From NCBI GenBank assembly GCA_963650165.1, contig CAVJKX010000003.1, forward strand, positions 1 through 64,000: a stretch of 64,000 nucleotides of DNA, given 5' to 3'. This document shows positions 59,028 through 64,000 of this stretch, in pieces. The DNA is from F23-B02 sp963650165 (lineage in GTDB: Bacteria > Bacillota > Clostridia > Oscillospirales > Oscillospiraceae). Numbering within the stretch: the stretch's first letter is position 1; each line of letters starts with the position of its first letter. The notes beneath the pieces are model-generated. The model did not search any database. It had not been told where the DNA came from and saw only the letters and a list, made by a program, of their open reading frames with translations. A program made the translations under genes and the position numbers.

Positions 59028-60194
59028 CTAAAAAAGCACGCGGACGCGGAGAACGTCGTCCATGGCGCGGATGGTGTTTGCGGTGTCCTCCCAGATCTCG
59101 TCGTTAAGGTCGATGATGGTGTAGGCGTAGTGGCCGCGGGGCTTGTTTATCATGTGCTCGACGTTTATGTTTTTCTTCGTTATCAGGTCGAGGATGCGGT
59201 TTATCATGCCGGGCACGTTGTGGTGGATGACGCACAGTCGGCACACGCCCATGCGCTCGAGCTTTGCCGAGGGCAGATTGACGGAGTTTGTTATGTTGCC
59301 GTTTTTGAGATACTCATACAGCTGCTTTGCGGCCATCTCCGCGCAGCGGTCCTCGCTCTCGGGCGTGCATGCACCCAGATGCGGCAGCGCAATGACGTTT
59401 TTGCCGCCGAGTATCTTCTCGTTGGGGAAGTCGGTGACGTACTTTGCGACCTTGCCGGACTCGAGCGCCGCGAGCATGGCATCGTCGTCAACGACCTCGG
59501 CACGGGACTCGTTTACTATCCTGACGCCGTCGCGCATGGCGGCAAAGGCCTTCGCGTCGAGCATATGGTGGGTATCCTCGTTGTAGGGAATGTTGATGCT
59601 GATATAGTCACAGCTGCGGAATATCTCGGATATATCGTCGGCGCGCACAACATCGCGCGACAGCCGCCATGCGGCATCGACGGACATGAACGGGTCGTAG
59701 CCTATGACGTTCATATCAAGCGCAAGGCAGGCGTTTGCGACCAGAGCGCCCGTTGCGCCGAGGCCGAGTACGCCGACGGTCTTGCCCATGAGCTCGGGGC
59801 CCGCGAAATTGCTCTTGCCCTTCTCGACGAGCGCGGGTATCCTGTCGCCCTCGCCGGCGATGCTCTTTACCCACTCGATGCTGCCGATAACGTCGCGCGA
59901 GGCCATGACCATGGAACAGACGGTCTGCTCCTTGACCGCCTCCGCGTTGGCACCGGGGCTGTTGAACACGACGACGCCGAGCTCCGCATATTTGTCTACG
60001 GGAATGTTGTTGTAGCCCGCTCCGGCACGCGCAACGGCCAGGAGCTCGGGGTTTACCTCGTATGTGTGCATATCGGCGCTGCGGACGATTATGCCGTCGG
60101 GGTCTGCCGTATCCGCCGCGACATTGCAGCCCTTATCGCGGAGCCTGTCAAGGCCGACGGGCGAAATGTTGTTTATCGTTTTTATGTTATACAT
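59028..60194 (-). CDS. serA: D-3-phosphoglycerate dehydrogenase with ACT domain
   Basis: 388 aa. NAD-binding VGVLGLGATGALVANACLAL near residue 138, catalytic INESRAE (Arg-Glu) region and ALPHLGACTPES with the catalytic His near 270, then a C-terminal ACT domain (about 315-388) likely sensing serine. It performs the first step of serine synthesis from 3-phosphoglycerate. Overlaps serC by 8 bases, so the two steps are translationally coupled in the order serC-serA. Confidence 0.95.
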   Translation of the reverse strand: MYNIKTINNISPVGLDRLRDKGCNVAADTADPDGIIVRSADMHTYEVNPELLAVARAGAGYNNIPVDKYAELGVVVFNSPGANAEAVKEQTVCSMVMASRDVIGSIEWVKSIAGEGDRIPALVEKGKSNFAGPELMGKTVGVLGLGATGALVANACLALDMNVIGYDPFMSVDAAWRLSRDVVRADDISEIFRSCDYISINIPYNEDTHHMLDAKAFAAMRDGVRIVNESRAEVVDDDAMLAALESGKVAKYVTDFPNEKILGGKNVIALPHLGACTPESEDRCAEMAAKQLYEYLKNGNITNSVNLPSAKLERMGVCRLCVIHHNVPGMINRILDLITKKNINVEHMINKPRGHYAYTIIDLNDEIWEDTANTIRAMDDVLRVRVLF

Positions 60195-61272
60195 TATGTT
60201 CTACCTCGAATTTTTTCATATATTCGGCGAGCGCGCGTGCACCCTCCATGGGCATGGCGTTGTACAGCGACGCACGCATGCCGCCCGTGAGCCTGTGACC
60301 CTTGAGGTTTAAAAGCCCCTCGGCCGCAGCGCCCTTTACAAACTCCGCGTCAAGCTCCTCCGAGCCAGTGCGGAAGGTCACGTTCATATCGCTGCGCGAG
60401 CCTTTCTCGGCATGCGGAATGTAGAGCCTGCTGTTATCGAGCACGTCGTATACAAGTCCGGCGCGCTCCTTTTTTATCTCCTGCATGGCGCTTACGCCGC
60501 CGATGCTCCCGAGCCAGTCGAGCATGAGCCCGAGCATGTAGATGCACCAGCAGGGCGGAGTGTTGAGCATGGAGTCCTTTTTGATGAGCGTATCGTAGCT
60601 CATGACCGAGGGGCAGATATCCGCCTGCCGTCCGGCAAGGGCCTTGTCGATGATGACGACCGTGAGCCCCGCGGGAGCCATGTTCTTCTGCGCGCCCGCG
60701 TAGATAAGGCCGTAGCGCGAAACGTCCACGGGCTTTGAGAGTATATCCGAGGACATGTCGCAGACTACGGTTTTCCCCTTCGTGTCGGGCAGCGACTGCC
60801 ACTCCGTGCCGTAGATGGTGTTGTTCGCGCAGTAGTAAAAATAGCTTGCGTCGGCGCTGAGCTCAAGCTGCGTCGGAATGTAGCTGTGTCCGCGGTCGGC
60901 GCTTGAGCAGGCGATGTGCACACGGCCGTACTTTTCGGCCTCCTTTGCCGCAAGGGACGAGAAGTTTCCCGTCACGGCGTAGTCGGCGCAGCCGCCCGTA
61001 CCCATAAGATTGAGCGGTATCGCCGCGAACTGAAGCGTCGCGCCGCCCTGAAGAAACAGTATCTCGTGGCTGTCGGGCACGTTGAGCGCGGCTTTGAGCT
61101 TTTGCTTTGTCTCCGCAAAAATTTCGCCGAACAGCGAACTTCGGTGGCTCATCTCCATAACCGACATGCCGCTGCCCTTATAATCGCTTATCTCGCCTGC
61201 CGCCCTTTCGAGCACGCTTTCCGGCATCATAGACGGGCCTGCGGAAAAATTATAGACCTTTTCTCTTGACAA
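60187..61272 (-). CDS. serC: Phosphoserine aminotransferase
   Basis: 361 aa from the TTG at 61272, which has GGAGGT exactly 7 nt upstream; a longer frame to 61338 has no such site and would start inside its own promoter. The opening VYNFSAGPSMMPESV is the family hallmark, and YAGAQKNMAPAG near residue 195 carries the PLP-binding Lys. Transfers the amino group to 3-phosphohydroxypyruvate. Driven by a perfect consensus promoter at 61310-61338. Confidence 0.96.
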   Translation of the reverse strand: MSREKVYNFSAGPSMMPESVLERAAGEISDYKGSGMSVMEMSHRSSLFGEIFAETKQKLKAALNVPDSHEILFLQGGATLQFAAIPLNLMGTGGCADYAVTGNFSSLAAKEAEKYGRVHIACSSADRGHSYIPTQLELSADASYFYYCANNTIYGTEWQSLPDTKGKTVVCDMSSDILSKPVDVSRYGLIYAGAQKNMAPAGLTVVIIDKALAGRQADICPSVMSYDTLIKKDSMLNTPPCWCIYMLGLMLDWLGSIGGVSAMQEIKKERAGLVYDVLDNSRLYIPHAEKGSRSDMNVTFRTGSEELDAEFVKGAAAEGLLNLKGHRLTGGMRASLYNAMPMEGARALAEYMKKFEVEHNV

Positions 61273-61309
61273 TGTGAGCACCTCCCGTTCGCTTTTCGCC
61301 ATTGTTAAA

Positions 61310-61338
61310 ATTATAGTTATTATGCCGTTCCCTGTCAA
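61310..61338 (-). promoter_or_regulatory. Perfect SigA promoter of serC-serA
   Basis: Minus strand: -35 TTGACA (61338-61333), 17-nt spacer, -10 TATAAT (61315-61310). The -35 overlaps the mtaB stop codon (61337-61335). Confidence 0.88.
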
Positions 61339-62621
61339 ATGATATTTCCGACTAAAATTCCGTCCGAAATACCGCTTATCATGACATTATGTACTGTTCC
61401 CCGCAGTGCCTCGCCGCCGGCGCGGACCTCGAGGTAATTATCGCTGTGGCCCTGCCAGAGGCCGCCCTCCTGCGTTTCGAACAAAACCGGCAGCGTTTTG
61501 CCGATCATGCTCTCAAGGAAGGCTCTGCGCGTTTCGGCAACGACGGCGCGCGCCTGCTTTGAGCGCTTTGCCTTGACGGCCCTGTCGATCTGTCCGTCCA
61601 TCCTGTCCGCCGGAGTGCCCGGACGGCGGGAATACGGGAAGATGTGCGCATCGGAAAACCGCGCTTTTTTAAGAAAGGCAAGCGTCTGCTCCTGGTGCTC
61701 CCCGGTCTCGCCGGGGAAGCCGACTATAACGTCGCAGGTCATGCCGCAGTCGGGAAAATAACTGCGCAGCAGCTGCATGGCCTCGTAAAAGCGTGCGGTA
61801 TCGTACTTGCGGTTCATGGCCCTGAGCGTTGCGTCACAGCCCGATTGCAGGGAAAGATGAAAATGCCTGCACACGCTGCCGCAGGCGGCAATTTTCCGGC
61901 AGAAGTCCTCGGTTATGACGCTCGGTTCAATGGAGCCGAGGCGTATGCGCATATGCGGCGCCGCCTGCGCGACGGCGCAGACTACGTCGGCAAGGCCGGG
62001 CTTTCCGGGAAGATCCACGCCGTAGGACGCGATCTCGATGCCGGTTATGACAAGCTCCCTGTAGTCCTTTTTGTCGAGCTCCTCGGCCTGCTGCACGGCG
62101 GCGGCCATGGGAAGGCTGCGCACTCTGCCGCGCGTATACGGGATTATGCAGTAGGAGCAGAAATTGACGCAGCCGTCCTGTATCTTCAGCAGCGCCCTCG
62201 TGTGTCCGGACACGGCGCCCGCGGGAAGCTCCTCGAAAATGCGGCGCTCGAAGGGCTTATCGAGCGCTCTCTCGCCCTCGCCGGTGCTGACGGCCTTTTC
62301 GACGGCATCGACGAGCTTCAGCCTGTCGGCCGTGCCGTAAACTATATCCGCGCCGAGCTTCTGCACGGCATCGGGGCTCAGCTGCGAATAGCATCCCAGC
62401 ACCGCCGCGATCGCGCCGGGGTTTTCCTCGCGCAGACGGTGGATGGCCTGACGCGATTTGCGCCCTGCCTCGGCGGTGACGGCGCAGGTGTTTATGATGA
62501 CGGCGTCGGCGATCTCGCCCTCGCGGCAGGGCTTATGCCCGCGCGAAACGAGCAGCGCCTCTATCGCCTGCGTCTCATACTGGTTGACCTTGCAGCCGAG
62601 AGTGTATATAATGTATCTCAC
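61335..62621 (-). CDS. mtaB: tRNA t6A37 methylthiotransferase MtaB
   Basis: 428 aa from the GTG at 62621 (GGGAG 8 nt upstream). N-terminal UPF0004 domain (YTLGCKVNQYETQAIE with the first cluster Cys), radical-SAM motif CVNFCSYCIIPYTRGRVRS near residue 147, and a C-terminal TRAM domain. It adds a methylthio group to t6A37 in tRNA, needing two [4Fe-4S] clusters and S-adenosylmethionine. Same strand as serC-serA and could read through into them. Confidence 0.95.
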   Translation of the reverse strand: MRYIIYTLGCKVNQYETQAIEALLVSRGHKPCREGEIADAVIINTCAVTAEAGRKSRQAIHRLREENPGAIAAVLGCYSQLSPDAVQKLGADIVYGTADRLKLVDAVEKAVSTGEGERALDKPFERRIFEELPAGAVSGHTRALLKIQDGCVNFCSYCIIPYTRGRVRSLPMAAAVQQAEELDKKDYRELVITGIEIASYGVDLPGKPGLADVVCAVAQAAPHMRIRLGSIEPSVITEDFCRKIAACGSVCRHFHLSLQSGCDATLRAMNRKYDTARFYEAMQLLRSYFPDCGMTCDVIVGFPGETGEHQEQTLAFLKKARFSDAHIFPYSRRPGTPADRMDGQIDRAVKAKRSKQARAVVAETRRAFLESMIGKTLPVLFETQEGGLWQGHSDNYLEVRAGGEALRGTVHNVMISGISDGILVGNII

Positions 62622-62648
62622 GAAATCATCTCCCAAGGAGTAAGATAA

Positions 62649-63779
62649 ATGGAAATTTATTTGGATAACGCGGCGACGACGCGCGTCTGCCCCGAGGCCG
62701 CGGACATTGCGTACAAGGTCATGACCGAGTGCTACGGAAACCCCAGCTCGACCCACACGAAGGGGCGAGAGGCAAAGGCGTATCTGGACACAGCGCGCTC
62801 GCAGATATCGGCGGCGCTCGGCTGCACGGCACAGGAGCTGTACTTCACCTCCTGCGGCTCGGAAAGCGACGTCTGGGCGATAACTCGCGGCGCGGAGAGC
62901 GCCTCAAGGCGCGGCAGGCACATCATATCCTCCGCCGTTGAGCACGACGCCGTGCGCAAAACGCTCGCCGAGCTTGAAAGCCGCGGCTTTGAGGTGACGT
63001 ATCTTGCGCCGGAAAAGGACGGCTCTGTCTCCGTCGAGGCGGTAAGGGCCGCTCTGCGCGAGGACACGGTGCTCGTAACGCTCATGATGGTAAACAACGA
63101 GACCGGTGGCGTGACCGATATTGCGGCCATAGCAAAAATGCTCAAAGCCGAGGGCTCGAAGGCGCTTTTGCACACCGACGCCGTTCAGGGCTTCATGAAG
63201 GTCCCGTTTTCCGCAAAAAAGCTCGGCGCGGACATGATAAGCATAAGCGGCCACAAGATCCATGCGCCGAAGGGCATAGGCGCATTGTATATCAAAACGG
63301 GGGTCAAAATCAAGCCCCTGATTCGCGGAGGCGCTCAGGAAAGCGGACTTCGCGCCGGAACGGAGGCAATGCCGCAGATAGCTGCCTTCGGCAAGGCTGC
63401 CGAGATCGCCTTTGCCGGCATGGAGGATAACAGCAGAAAGATGGCCGGTCTGCGCACTCTCGCGGCCGATACGATCTGCGCCGAAATCCCCGAGGCGCTC
63501 ATTATCGGCGGCGGCGCTCCGCATATCCTGAGCGTATCGCTCCCCGGCTGGCGCAGCGAGGTATTGATGAATTTCCTCGAGGCCGACGGCATTTACGTTT
63601 CGCGCTCCTCGGCCTGCAAAAAGGGCGGGCGCAGCCATGTGCTTGAGGCGATGCATCTTCCCGCGCAGGTCATAGACGGCGCCGTGAGAATAAGCTTTTC
63701 GCGCTTCAGCACCGAGGACGACGTTCTCGCCCTGTGCTCGTCGCTTAGGCGTGCGCACGATACGCTGGCGCACAGATGA
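62649..63779 (+). CDS. Cysteine desulfurase, NifS/IscS family
   Basis: 376 aa. N-terminal YLDNAATTRVCPEA, PLP Lys in SGHKIHAPKGIGAL near residue 198, and the active-site loop SSACKKGGRS near 320, in which the Cys attacks the persulfide sulfur. The loop is short, as in class II-like NifS relatives. It supplies sulfur for clusters or tRNA thiolation; it is divergent from mtaB, a sulfur-using tRNA enzyme, with only 27 bp between the starts. No iscU or thiI follows. Confidence 0.93.
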   Translation: MEIYLDNAATTRVCPEAADIAYKVMTECYGNPSSTHTKGREAKAYLDTARSQISAALGCTAQELYFTSCGSESDVWAITRGAESASRRGRHIISSAVEHDAVRKTLAELESRGFEVTYLAPEKDGSVSVEAVRAALREDTVLVTLMMVNNETGGVTDIAAIAKMLKAEGSKALLHTDAVQGFMKVPFSAKKLGADMISISGHKIHAPKGIGALYIKTGVKIKPLIRGGAQESGLRAGTEAMPQIAAFGKAAEIAFAGMEDNSRKMAGLRTLAADTICAEIPEALIIGGGAPHILSVSLPGWRSEVLMNFLEADGIYVSRSSACKKGGRSHVLEAMHLPAQVIDGAVRISFSRFSTEDDVLALCSSLRRAHDTLAHR

Positions 63780-63790
63780 TCTGAAATTTC

Positions 63791-63817
63791 AAGGCTGCAT
63801 CCGAACGATGCAGCCTT
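63791..63817. terminator. Bidirectional intrinsic terminator
   Basis: AAGGCTGCAT pairs with ATGCAGCCTT, followed by TTCTTTATTT, between the desulfurase and the convergent partial gene. Confidence 0.85.
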
Positions 63818-63821
63818 TTCT

Positions 63822-64000
63822 TTATTTCTCCCCGTCTCCGTTTTTCTTTGCCCTGCGCTTGGGCACGGGCTTGAGCGTTTCGGGGTCAATGTAATCGAGG
63901 TTCATATATTCGTTTGCGTCGGTCGGCAGCTTATGCCGTTCGAGCTTGCGGTCAATGAGCATCTTGAGCGCGGTGTATATAATGACGAAGACCGGAACGC
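63822..64000 (-). CDS. C-terminal part of an unknown membrane protein (truncated by window edge)
   Basis: The last 58 codons of a minus-strand gene. It has a hydrophobic stretch (VFVIIYTALKMLI), then a charged tail containing EYMNLDYIDPETLKPVP and a Lys/Arg-rich end (KRRAKK). The start and most of the protein are beyond the window, so no family can be assigned. Open reading frame without an internal Met start in view. Confidence 0.7.
   Translation of the reverse strand, partial: VPVFVIIYTALKMLIDRKLERHKLPTDANEYMNLDYIDPETLKPVPKRRAKKNGDGEK

Noticed and set aside
1..64000. tRNA, rRNA or insertion-sequence genes
   Set aside because: I scanned the intergenic gaps by eye and saw no cloverleaf with CCA-like ends, no rRNA core sequences, and no transposase; a tool-based search could still find a cryptic one.

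Overview
The window looks like chromosomal DNA from an anaerobic, low-oxygen Clostridia bacterium of the Oscillospirales (Oscillospiraceae/Ruminococcaceae-like) type. Reasons: GC-rich coding with strongly AT-rich intergenic promoters, SigA-type promoters, strong AGGAGG-type ribosome binding sites, a SpoVB-like flippase, a DnaD/DnaI-type helicase loader pair, ECF vitamin transporters, a multi-domain flavodiiron protein, and dispersed hairpin-rich intergenic repeats of a kind I recall from gut Oscillospirales. The taxon is an inference. I see no rRNA, tRNA, CRISPR array, insertion sequence or prophage.

Layout. 0-5.3 kb: a sugar-nucleotidyltransferase with a relict phosphomannomutase tail, a LUD protein, a YugP-type zinc peptidase and a cupin, then a DUF1232 protein and a Na/Pi cotransporter. 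5.5-9.3 kb: a membrane-anchored protein, cinA-thiI, and a 640-bp gap holding an unassigned structured element with two micro-ORFs. 9.3-20.8 kb, all minus strand: comM, aspS, hisS, mgsA, then the cell-elongation cluster mrdA-mreD-mreC-maf (no mreB) headed by a U32 peptidase. 20.9-24.4 kb, plus strand: DnaD-like and DnaC/DnaI-like replication proteins, a DUF2804 protein and an SCP2-like protein. 24.6-31.7 kb, minus strand: a PepSY protein, rsmE, prmA, hpf, an LRR membrane protein, a membrane protein and an M29 aminopeptidase. 31.8-38.7 kb: a coiled-coil membrane protein, a second nucleotidyltransferase, DegV, and a Crp/Fnr regulator divergent from a flavodiiron fusion, then pssA. 38.8-44.4 kb: cysteine desulfidase, a lipoprotein, coaX with an adjacent ECF S component (probably PanT), and a GH13 glucosidase with a flavin-split-barrel protein. 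45-48.2 kb: a lactate-permease-family transporter with a LarA-like isomerase. 48.3-54.1 kb, minus strand: a small membrane exporter and the MBL-dtd-relA-recJ stress and quality-control cluster. 54.2-58.5 kb: a HAD phosphatase, a YpsA-like SLOG protein, an FMN riboswitch with ribU, a SpoVB-like flippase and a cytidylate-kinase-like protein. 58.5-59 kb: a repeat-rich gap. 59-64 kb: serA-serC-mtaB, a divergent cysteine desulfurase, and the 3' end of an unknown membrane protein.

How the genes work together. Most of the window is housekeeping: tRNA charging and modification, rRNA and ribosomal-protein methylation, ribosome hibernation, (p)ppGpp control, cell-wall elongation, serine synthesis and cofactor uptake. 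The accessory parts are the flavodiiron/Crp detoxification pair, the permease/LarA-like cassette, the cysteine desulfidase and the two membrane surface-type proteins. The most unusual observations are non-coding: the structured element at 8.94-9.26 kb, and two copies of a composite repeat (24.4 and 58.6-59.0 kb) whose hairpins show compensatory base changes.
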